From Siderastrea radians (Eukaryota > Cnidaria > Anthozoa > Scleractinia > Rhizangiidae): 64,000 nucleotides of DNA. Positions 37,901-49,900 of this stretch are shown here, piece after piece. The stretch spans positions 66,452,367-66,516,366 of the forward strand of contig OZ024890.1 of the NCBI GenBank assembly GCA_964017195.1. Reading direction: 5' to 3'. The notes under the pieces are model-generated. The model saw nothing but the letters and a program-made list of their open reading frames with translations. It was not told where the DNA came from and ran no database searches. A program made the translations under genes and the position numbers. How positions within the stretch are numbered: position 1 is the stretch's first letter; the number at the start of each line of letters is the position of its first letter.

Positions 37901-40900
37901 GGCGCGGTTTGAACACGAGTTCCTCGGGGACTGGGGAGGACCATCGTGCCCTCTGGAAGAGAAGTTTATGTACAATCACTCGATAGTTTTTCTTTGCACG
38001 AAATGTTGATAGAGGTCGCTGTTCCTTGTGTAAGTTTCAAAACTAGGCTAAAACAAGTTTCTAGACTGCAACACAGACCATATTTTTCTTTAAGTTGGTT
38101 CAGCGTACAAACCCGCGTGGTCTAAGAATAATAGAACTGGGAAAGTGAAAATGGGGAAAGAGACGGCTCGTGTGCGAGGACCCACAGCAACGACGCTTCG
38201 CGTCTCGCGAGTACCCACGTTTCTAGCGATTGCACCTCACTCCAAGAGTTTTAAGAGAAAAAGAAAGTGACTGTTTTAAGCTCTAACTAAATGAAAATTC
38301 CTCAGAATTTACCAAATTTGTACACGTTTTAGTTTTGGCACCGTGATCGACGTTATCTACATTGCCAGTTGCATTGTGTTGTATTGCATAGCATTGTCAA
38401 AAGAGAGTGAAGAAGAAAGGGGGTGGCGTAGTGGGAAGCCCTTCAGCAAGTGGGGCGGAAGGTCAGTAGCTCAAGACCTGCAGTTCCAGACACACTGCGT
38501 TGGAAAACTTCTTCAAATCTCACATTCACTTTTCTGTATTCGCGGTTCTCCCGGCTTCCCCTCAATGTTGGGTGAAACGATGTTGGTTGTTGCAAGTCAA
38601 TGTTATCAACACTGAGGAGACCTATTTTTGTTCCAACGAATGCGGCGTCAAATGTTACAGTCTGGTGGTTTAAAATCTATCCTTCACCAAGACACGGGAA
38701 AGCAGGACACTCCAAAATGCTGATGGGTAAACTGCGTAGAATACTATTTAAAGGGGGAAAGGTTGTTACTATTTTTAGTGGCATCAAATTGTTACAGAAT
38801 TGGGAGTAAAGGGCGGCGACAATAAGTCGTCTGGATTGTTTAACAGCCGGACTGGAAAACCTGCTTCGTAAATACTAGGTCCTATTTAAAATGTAGAGTC
38901 ACCGTACCTCTTCCTTGATTAAAAAGGAGCTGATTAAGCTGAAGCTGTTGTTGAAACAGTTGATCTTCATGTTTCTTCAAGCGAATCAATGTTTCCTGCA
39001 GCTGACTGTTTAATACCGTTTTATCTTCCTCGAGTTCTCGCACCTGGTCCTTCAGTGATTCAATTTCTTTAGCTTTCTCTGCGAATATTTCTTCGTCGCT
39101 GGACAGATCCTCTTTATACTGAAAAAATAAATTATAATCAATAGAGTTAATTTATAGAATTAATTTATTGTTAAAGTAATTAACAATAAGCCATAGTGAA
39201 ATTATGCCGGGAATATATGAGATTCATATATTTGAACTGCGGAATGAAGAAATAAATGTAAAGAAGATCCTCGCAGATATTAACGCAACTTATGGTCGGG
39301 GATGTTCCAGAATGTTCCATTTTCCGGTTTAAAAAAAAACAATAAATAAATAAATAAATAAATAAATAAATGAACTTTATTTATAGAGGGTATACACATA
39401 ACAGCTGACAAACCAGTGGCCCTCCCCAAAGATCGAATTGGAATTTGGAAATGTTGGTTTTTGAGGAGAGGGAAAAACCGGAATACCAAGAGAAAAACTC
39501 TCGAAGCAAGGAGGAGAACCAACAACAAACTCAACCAACATCTGACCCCAAGACCGGGAATCGAACCCGGGCCACACTGCATGGTGGGAGGCGAGTGCTC
39601 TCACAACTGCACCATCCCTGCTCCCTCGCGGTTCTCACCGACCCTTAGGCGGACAGCCTTGGGGAACCTTTAACAAATTTTAACGTGGTTCTCACTATTG
39701 CGTTTACGGACAAATCCTGAATTATAATCATTCAAATGAGAGCTACTAAGCAGTACTTTCCTGTGATGCTGTTTATCCTGACAAAAAAGAAAATATGTAA
39801 ATAAAATAAAAAAATGCGACAATATAATTACCTTGTTGAGTTCTTTCTTCAGTTGTTCTATCAGCTCCGCTTGCTGCTGTCGCGTAGTGTTGGGAGTCCA
39901 TATGGGTCTGGACTTGACCTGTTCTACAGCTTTAACCAACCGGTCAAACTGGTTTGCCTGGTTATTGGACATCACGCCAGCCCTGTGCATGGCTCTTAAC
40001 TGGTTCACAGCATCGGAAAGAAGCTGTTTGTAAATGTCGCACGCACCACGAGACCTAAACAAAAGAAACAACAACACATAGCAGCCGCATCAAACGAGTA
40101 TGAAACCGGCGAGAAGAGTTAGGCCTCGGACAACAGTTCCACTCAGCATGTACTGTTGAATTCAACTTTGTAAAAGAGGAATTGTTCTCAAGCCATTTTA
40201 CTTAGACAAAATTCTGAGTCCTCCCAACGGGTGAACCCATGACCCATGACCTCCTTGGATGCTCTAAACTCCATCGTGAGACAAGCAAAAAACGTTCATC
40301 TACCTATCACTGTAAAACATTATTAAACACCGCTGGCCACATTGCTGCATGATGTTGATTCAACTTCTTTTTTGCTCTCTCATGTGTTAACAGCAATGTT
40401 GAACTCTTTTGGTCGCCTCGTTTAGCATCTTACAACAATGCTGTGACTGTTGAATGCCTATATTCATTATTTCAGTGTCAAATGCGTTTGACCAGGGTCT
40501 TAAAGGATGAAGGTTGGGCCAGTGTTGCCTATACCCATCGCTCCAATCCATTGACCTGTACAGTAGCGTATTAGCACTCTCTGAAACAAGTTGCATTGTA
40601 CCAACACTGATTAGCTGAGTAATCAAAGTAAGAATCTGTACTTCTGTTCTGCAGTGTAATTTAGTTTACATTTTCTGAAGTGGCCTTGTTACAGTATTTG
40701 CACACGCGGGAAATTTCTCTCCCTAACCTAGACAGACCTTAAGTTTTGAGCTGATGTTGGAATAAATCCTAAGGTGTGACCATTCAAACGAAAGTGGTAA
40801 TACACTTTATTTGTTTTAAAACATTTATGAAAGCGAAATTTCGGAATTGTGTCGAGTTTGAATTTTATGCACACATGAGAGTAAAAGGTAACTGAAGAGA

Positions 40901-43900
40901 CAGAATGTTTTAAATCACCCCAACGCACCTCTCCAATTCATCCTCCAGAGCTTTGATTCGCTCAGCGTCTGCAACAGTATCAGCGGAACCAATTGACGAG
41001 CCACGGCGTCTTTGAAGCTCTTCACGAAGGGCCTATTGAGAAAAGATTTAAGACTTCTTAGAACTAAAGGCAAAACCTAAACTCGGAAAAAACAAGTTGT
41101 CTTAACAGAAGTGTCCACTACGGCATGTGCCTATTAGAAATTTAGCACCCTATTCTTTAGTGAGGAAAAGGCTGCAAGAAAAACGAGCCTCACACCATCT
41201 GACCAGTTTATATTTACAGACTAAAGCTTAGCAGAACAAGTGACAGACAAATAATTTTGCATGCCATAAATATTATATGAAATTAAGAAAGATATTATAT
41301 TTGTTATGTCACGAGAGTGGAACAAGAAAATATCTGAGTCCCCCTGGGGATCGAACCCATGACCTTCCGTACACTACAAGGTCGGACGCTCTAACTACTG
41401 AGGTACTGGGAGACTCGTGGCGATCTGGGTCATATTTACGGAGTTCATAATGACACGCGTCCTGCATACTGCTAGCAGGGGCGTTCCCACACAATTTTTG
41501 CCAGTACGCACAAAGCCAGTCTGATACTTACCCGGAGGGAGACAAACATAACGTTTATAAAAAAAACACTTAATAAGACGTTTCAGCCGAAACTCCTTCG
41601 GCCGTCATCCGGTTTCAGCAAAAGCCAAAATGTGTTGACAGCTGTCTAACGGTTCACATACAGTTTGCGCCTGCCAGTTTCATGTGATTACAGTCAGAAA
41701 TACATTTATTGCCGTTTGAATAGTATTCTCGTTCTCACAACTGAATCAACTGCGTTTTCCCGCGATGTTTGATGTTCTCTTGTTTTCTAGGTAACTGAAA
41801 ATTATCTCGAGACAATTACACATACGCAGTAGTCACAATTCAAAGGCTAACCTTCTGTTCTTCTTAGCGCAAAATTTCCGTATTGTATTTTCGGTGCCAA
41901 TCAGAGTGTCTCTGTAAGCATGCATAAGAGAAGAGAGCTGCTCAGCTGTCATGGTTTAGAGCATGTAAGTCTTGACTCTGCGCAAGGTACTAAATGACTG
42001 CTCAGGAGTCGCAGTCGACACAGAAAATGTAAGAAGAATAGGGAGAACAGATGATTCTTTTGGGTGCAAAATTATCAAACTAACTGAGGGTGATCAAATA
42101 GTCAAAAAGAAGGTGAAGATGAAACTGAAGTGATTTGACATCAGTGAGAGATAAAAAATCAGAGGGAAAGTTCAATTTTTCTTTTTCATTACATTTCCAA
42201 GTGCAGGATTTGAAACAGTCATGGAATTCCTCCTCAGTTACCGTATGTTTGTATCTACCTTCTGCTGCAAGTTTTCACCGTGTTCTCTTGTTGAAGATTT
42301 TTTTCTGAAGATACTAATAAGTTTCTTTTTAGTGCCAGTTCAGAAGGTTGTTGATACTAATCCCAAAAGCGGAAATTTTTGAATTTGCACTAACAATTAG
42401 TCATAGGCATAGCTGATTGGAACACATCTCAAAGACAGTAAGTGGCATTTTGAAGGGTTTCTTGGACCAGAAGAGATTATGCAATACGCCCAGGCGCACA
42501 ACTTCTGAATTTTCTTTTTCTTTTGTACATTATAAACCGTGAAATAATAAAGAAAAATCACTTTAAGGGCGAGAAATTCTGGTACGCATTTGCGTATTTC
42601 GCGTAAAGGCAGGAACGCCCCTGGCTAGGATCAGCTTAGTCGATGGCGTAGAAATTCAGTGGTTAGAACGATAGGCATTTGTCCAGTGTTGATCTGTTCG
42701 CTACACTGTATATGGTGTATCCAAGGGGATTAACAGTTTCGACTAACCGTCGTATAGAGTAAGTTTGACATACCGCCCCCCCCCCCCACCCCCGAGTTCC
42801 CCGAGTTCGAAACAAACACGGTTAAGTCTGACAAACGGAAACAATGGCTGCAATGTATCTGACTGTTTTGTCATTTTCTTTGGTTTGTTTCTTTGTTTGT
42901 TTTTTATTGTTGTTGAAGCCCTACACAAGTAAATACATTGTACTAACAACAAAAGGCTCACATTATAGAAAATATTGACGAGAGATATCTGCACAGCGAC
43001 GAACAATTGATAATAACAGGGGTAAAAACTATCAAAGATATTACTCGCTTTTCTGTCATGACAAAACATGCTGCCTTTTTCCATACTCGATTGTTGTTTT
43101 TTTTCCTAGCGTGCAAACAGACTTCTGTAAAAGCAGTTCGGTACTTTAAAAAAAAAATGTTTATTTGTCACTATTTTTTAAAACCATTTTTGGAGGAATA
43201 AAACCGCCATATAACTTTTATTATTATTATCCTTTTTTTTTTGCGTGGCAAACCTCTTAGGACAAAAGAGCTAATTTTTGAAGGACATGTTTAATGAATG
43301 TCCCATTTTGACATAGATCCTTTCCTCAGGTACACTGCATCATATTTATTAAAGTATCACAATCAGTATTATAGGATTTAAACTGCTAGAATTGAATTAT
43401 AACATGTAAAGTGCTTACCTGTATCTCACTCTGCATCTCTGCCAGTCTTGTATTCTGAGGATCTCGATTCACTATTGGTTTGTTTCGGATGTTTCTGGCC
43501 TATATAGGTGTAAATAAATAGCACTTGTTGGGTTTCAAAACCGTTCTCCAAACCAGTACATTTTCCCTTGTATAAAACGCCTTCAGAGGTAGCAGTGACT
43601 AGTGATAACAACTTCCTACGTTGAAAGGCTTGCTGTTTTTTTCAGAGCTCTTGAAATGCGCACAAAGAATTCTACACAATCAAAGCACAAGCCCCTTTTT
43701 AATTTCTTTTGACTAATCAAAAGCAAAACCAGCATCAATCGTGACTTTCATCAGTGATCCTGCAACTTTCCAGAAGTTGCATGTTTTTGCTTTGCGTTCT
43801 GATTCTTTCACTACACTACCGAACTCGGGCTTTTATCAAGGCTTGCTTTGTTGGGGCAAATAACGTACGTACTGTCGTCACAACGGACTTACATACACCT

Positions 43901-46900
43901 GCAGTGCTGCTGTAATACAATCACAACAACAAAAATAACAGAAAGTACTGAAGGTCAGTATTTTCCTGTCTTTCACATTACATCCAACCTAAGATCTTCT
44001 TTTCATTTCATTGTTTTTCAACATTATTGTCTTTAATGATAAGTATTTTCTGAACCAAATATAAACTGTGCATGTACAGTTTGTTGGTTATTATGGCCCA
44101 AACAAGCGCAGAAGTTGAGACTGTATCAGTTAAATGAAATGCATATTTAATGGTTATTCAAGACTCACCCTCGTAGCATACTTCAAAGAGTTTAAATTTT
44201 CTGCAAAGTCTGCGGCACAAGGACTCAAACAAGTTACCATAAGCGTTCTAGAATTGCCTCCCAAGGAGTCTTTTAAAAGCCGGGTCACTTTGCTATCTCT
44301 GTAAGGAACATGAACCACCTAAAAGAAACAAATATTAATGACCTTTAGTTTACTAAAATGTGAATGGAACAAACTCAAATGTAAAGTCATTGAAGTTAGC
44401 TCAGTAGAGGGCCAGGTCGCCTTAAAAAGCTAATTTATACTGAAATCAAAGAAAACCCAAACAATGGTTCATTTTTGTTTCACATTACTCTGACTACTAC
44501 ATGTAGTTTTCTGAGAGAGAGTCTTCGGCTGGGGATGGCCAGGATGGAAATGGACCGCAACCTGGAAACGAAGAAAGGGCCATTTTTTGGACATGAAAAA
44601 AGGGCCTTTTTTGGACATGAAAAAAGAGCCATTTTTGGAAATAAAAAGGGCCATTTCTTTGGAAACGAAGAAAGGGCCATTTTTTGGAAATGAAGAAAGG
44701 GCCATTTTTTTGGAAATAAAACAGGCCATTTTTGGAAATGAAAAAGGGGCCATTTTTTGGAAATAAGAAGAGCCATTGTTTGGAAAAGAAAAAAGGGCCA
44801 GTCCTTCCCTCGTGTCTTGGAAAATTCCTCAAAAACTTATAATGGTTTGTTCTTGGTTCCACTTGTAGGTCCTTTTCCTATACAAGAATAGGTGCTTAGT
44901 TTTACATGTATTAATTCAACACATTTTGACCTAAAAATGTAGAAATCCCCACGGCATAGCCCCTTGAAACACAATGAATGTCACCTTTTTCTTGGCATCT
45001 GCAAGAGCACTGATTACATTTCCCAAAGCCAACAATCCGCTGTTGATATACACTGACTCTTTAAACCTCTCTCCCACATTTCCTGTCCGGTGCGCTCGCT
45101 CTGAGCCAGCAAGATCAACAAAGTGGAACTTGGCGTACTTGTAATCTGAGTAATCTAAAACAAAATAACAAACAGATCTCATCAATGTTTGATGATGTAA
45201 GAACTAACTGGAAAGAGTTAGCATTTGAGAGTGATGTAGCATTAGCTATTATGGGGTAGCTTGCATTTGATGAAGTCCAGCAGTTGATCAGATCTCTTTC
45301 ACAAGCACGGTTAATTACATGCATGTAGGTTTTCTTGATGTCCGTTTTTGCATATTCCGGTCAGGCATTTGTCACTACGTCTTTGACATCTGCTTGTGGT
45401 GCCCAGTCCAGGACATGGTGACCTATCCGTCTTTATGTTATATTTGACAACAATCAGGGAAGTTTGAAGGAGTCACAACTGATCAACTTTTACTTTGATG
45501 GAATCACCTAAGGGATAATAGCTGTTTAATAATTATCTAAAAACGGAGTGATTACAAAAGAGGAGAAATTTAGGGACAGCTGTTATTTGAGGAAATACAT
45601 GTACACAGTTAATTTAACAAAATAAGAGAGAACAAAGATTTTAGTATAATGAGACTAGAAGGCGATCCATAAAGACATTACAAATTAAAGCAGCCTTACC
45701 CATTCCTGGTGCTACGCTTGACTTCTTTTCACTGTCGAGCTCCTCTTCAATCAATGGTTTTTGTTCTGTTTGTACAGTTATTAGAAAACAAATAAAATAA
45801 ATGTAATTATAATAAGTTTAATAAGTTTAACATGAATGAATGTATGACACTGAACTTTTAAGACTAGAAAAGTACCAGTAATATCTTTAATAAAAGTTTT
45901 AACAGCCACAAACATTCCAATTGTTCAAAAAATGACAATTAACTACTAAAAGTCAATTTATTGTAAAGTTCATATTACATTGTTAGTATTTTTCTGATTT
46001 CAGCCAAACACGTGTACCATGCATTCATATATTAACTAGTTTTTTAAAGACCTTACCGATGTAGAGTGTGAAGATAGTATGTGATCTGCTGGAGTGTTCA
46101 TTCATGTTTGTAGTGCCAACCTGCCTTCCGGCTGATCCTGTGTCAAGACAGCTCATCACTTCATCTGCAGTGGTAACAGGTTGCTCAGTAGCACCTACAA
46201 TCACTGTGAAAAGACAAAATATGAAACTAATCAGTCCAAAGGACTCACACAGTACAGCCTTACGTATGCAAATTATAAGAACCTAAACTGGCTTCTGAGA
46301 GTCCTGAAACAATGCAGTATTTTTTTTATAACAATATGGTAAGACACAACCCAAAATTTTGGTTTAATTAATTCCTTACAACTGATTGAGACTTCATTTT
46401 CAGAAACAAAGCACATTTAACATACAAAGGCACATCTCTTTTAAAATTATACAAATAATGTACATTGTATCTAATCTTGAAAAAAGCAAATTTTGAGCAT
46501 TTAATAAGGATATCATAGTCTTTATTCGAATTCATAAATCTACAATAATAATTACTGTTACTACAGAGTAATTTACGTAACAACAACTCCATTTAATTCA
46601 TTTGTTGGATTTCTGCACTGGATCTCTTCCAACATACCCCAACAAGCAGTACTGTACATTTGTACCTGTATTTCCTTTCTCATCCTCTCTCACATGGATG
46701 TCTTTGCTGGATGTTTCCATATCAAGTAAATCCTTCAACTCCTCCAAATAAATCTCAATGTATGAAACAGTGATGATGTAGTCTGTTTTGTGCTTGTTTT
46801 CCTAAGAAATCATGCTTTATGTTAATGTATCATTACATGGTGCCACAGAACTCAGCCAAGCACTCCAAGACGATTTCACAACACCGTAGATATGCGAGGT

Positions 46901-49900
46901 ACATGTACATGCATGTGCATGTAAATGGCAAGTGAGAAGAAATGTGTCACATCAACCCAAAGTTTAATATCCCTTTACATGGGAAATTAAGAGAATTATT
47001 TTAATACATCCCTGGTACATAAACCAAATTTCAATTTTTGATCCACGTGATACTAGAATAAAGAAGGGGGGCAAATTTATTTAGACTAAATAAATTTCCC
47101 ATTAGTTTAATTTATTTAATTTACATAATTATAAATTTTTGTAATGCGTCATCTTGATTGAACATAGTAAACGAGGACACTCTGCCTAATTAGTTTGGGT
47201 AGAAACATTAAAAACAAATTATGACCAAATCTCACTGCAGAAAAAAGAGATCAATGCAGTCTTTCAAAACCAAAGGGCTTAGTAAAATGCCCTCAACCAC
47301 TCAATTATTGAAAAAACACGTACAACTATAATATGTAGATAAATAAACAACCAAATGAGTAAATGAAAAAATAGAATAGTGAGAATAATTATAGTTATTA
47401 AGAGGTAGAAAAGTTTAAAACTGATCTAGTAAAAATTCTTTCAAGTTGTCAAATACTTCCAAAATTAAATGTTAAAAGTGATAGTTGTATAAATCTCTCA
47501 AATTTTTGGCTTTGTTGAATTTTAGTCAGTCTCCTGACAAAGGCTTAGAGATTGAAGCCAAAACTTTGAGAGATTTATACTATAATAGAATACCCTCACT
47601 AAATGACTACAGCTGTCATCCATTCAGAGCTGTCATTAAGGGTCATAAACTACATGTATGACACCTGTTATGCTTGATGGGACCTTGATGTTACAGTTGA
47701 TTAAATTAACTGTTGCAGGAAAATTTACCCATAAAAATACAGGTGTGCAGATCAGAGCCAAATATGACTCAGAACTTTTGGCAGCAAATTGCTGCTGTCA
47801 TTTACAATAAAATGAAAGAAAAAATAAAACTGTTTTTTCCTCTAAGCGGTAAACAAATATTGAAAAAAATGTTACCTCCATAATCTGAAAAAGCTGTTTA
47901 ACAGCCCTGAGGATGATCCCATACTCCTCTTCCAAGAGACCAGCACTATCGGTCCCACCAATTGTGTATGTTTTCCCTGAACCCTAGAACATTTTAGTGG
48001 AAAAAAAATTATTAATTAGTATTAAAAATAGAAATACATCATCTCTGTCAGTGACCTTCCTGAGCGTAGTAACCTCAGTATTACAAAATATACCAAGATT
48101 AGTTAATAAGCTTTCCAGTTTAGGGGCATATGTACATCTAGTGTAGCAAATTTTACAGGTTTTCTTAATCTTGGCATTTAAATCCAGGAAATGAAAACCT
48201 GGAGATCACCAGAAGTACTGTACATGCGTGCTTTGTTAAACTGTGGCCACAAATGGGCAGCATGGCCACATTGGTACTTGTACGTAGCACATGCCCGGGG
48301 GGGGGGGGGGGGGGACTCCCATATGAAAGTGACGGGGATGCTCGTCGGAAAATTAGAATTAACACCCTAAAGGAGACCAATCTGGGCGTGGCTCCGGCTT
48401 TATTTAACCCCTAAGGGAGATCTTGAAACACAGTATAATATAGATATTTCTTGACACACAACCCTAAGCGATACCTGTGTGGGTAAAAATATTGGCTTTC
48501 CGTCCTCAACACCCTAAGTGAGACCAAAATCTGCAATTTATTTGTAACCATAAGTGAGACGACGAGCATCCCCGTCCCTTTCATATGGGAGTTCCCCCCC
48601 CCCCCCCCCGGGAGCACATGTTACCACTTGATCTACCAATTGAAAATAAATAGTGAACCTTAAGCATAAACAGCCATGGACAGCCTTAGACAGCCTGATC
48701 AGCATAGCATATTAGCTAATACTCAGCACAGGGTTCCCACAGCTGTCCACGGCTATCATTATCCCTGTTCACAACCTCCAACCTGGACTGAGGGCCAGTG
48801 AATTGCACTTAGTCTGGTCATTCCAACCTGTATAGCTTGGGTGGCCCTACAGGGAGAACAACCTCCTGCTAGCATACTTGTAGCTTCAGTAATAATGCCT
48901 CCGACAGCTCTTGTAGCTGAGACATGCAAGTGCCCCTCCCCCTCCCCCCCTGCTTCCCCAACCACAACAAGCTGGTTGATCACCAGGAGCCTTGTACGTT
49001 TTAGATAGCAGGATATACACAACTTATAGATTGGCGTACTTACCGTTTGACCGTATGCAAACACAGTGGCATTATATCCCTCCATGCAGCTCTTAACAAG
49101 GGGCTCCACACATTTGTCATAAACATCTGCCTGTAGACACAGGGAAACTCATTGTTAAAAACATTGCTGAGTACAGGCAGTGTTACCTTGGGGCTGGTAC
49201 TGCAATTCAAATCCAAGATGGCACTGACCACTGACAATCATAAAAGGTGATAGCCATGAGTTCCTTACATCCCCACTTCACCCTGACCCACACAACTGCA
49301 ACTAGTACAAAAGCTCAACAGAAGAAAACAAAAACTACACAAGCAGCATTATACAAATAGCAGCAGTAAAGAAATTTATAAGAAACAGTGTGATCAAAGA
49401 AATATAAGGGTGCTGGACTGGAAGTGTGAATACCTCAAGTTTAAGTCACATTGAATCTGAGCAGAGACCATCTGGAATACCCCACTACATGTATCTTGAA
49501 GTGAGACTCACTTTCCTTGGATGACATTTCCCAGTTTTAACCCCCATTACAACTTCAGCCCGATTTAAGTGTGTCATTGTTAAATGGGCTATACCGCTGG
49601 ATGAAGGCTCAGTTTATTCCTTTGGGCATCCTTTTTGGCAGCTAGCGAAAGTGTGTCGAGTAAGTTCGGTCTCATTCGTTTAGAAAAGGTGAGATCTTTT
49701 GGAGGAAGACCTTGACACTTTTCATTGAACTTCAAAGGGCCAAACACAATAGCACAATTAAGTATCCTTGAGTGGCAGAGTTGCGAACAAGTCCTTTTGT
49801 TCTTGAAGTGGGAATAAACTTACAGGCCATCTGATAGGGTGCGGAAAAAAATAAAAAACATTTTCAGGCATATTATGCGGAAGAATATGTTGATTACGCG

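Larger units (their letters stand above)
25922..41032 (-). other. KIF27: KIF27 neck, stalk and tail exons
   Basis: Seventeen exons encode predicted coiled coil, high in Glu, Lys, Gln and Leu heptads, interrupted by Ser/Pro-rich linkers (37952-37843) and an acidic Ser/Glu segment (37198-37059: [10 protein letters not shown]). The block [20 protein letters not shown] and the CRKELRQ-like VSRKDLRQL near the C-terminus match KIF27. An assembly gap falls in the intron between exons 15 and 16, but phase is conserved across it, so no exon need be missing. Confidence 0.85.

Noticed and set aside
41336..41416. Functional tRNA gene
   Set aside because: Acceptor ends pair but the anticodon arm is not convincing and the length (81 nt) is long without a clear variable arm; kept only as tRNA-like.
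44469..44862. Three long minus-strand ORFs with KKWPFL-like repeats
   Set aside because: Produced by a minisatellite whose unit lacks stops; located in a kinesin intron between two exons that join in phase.
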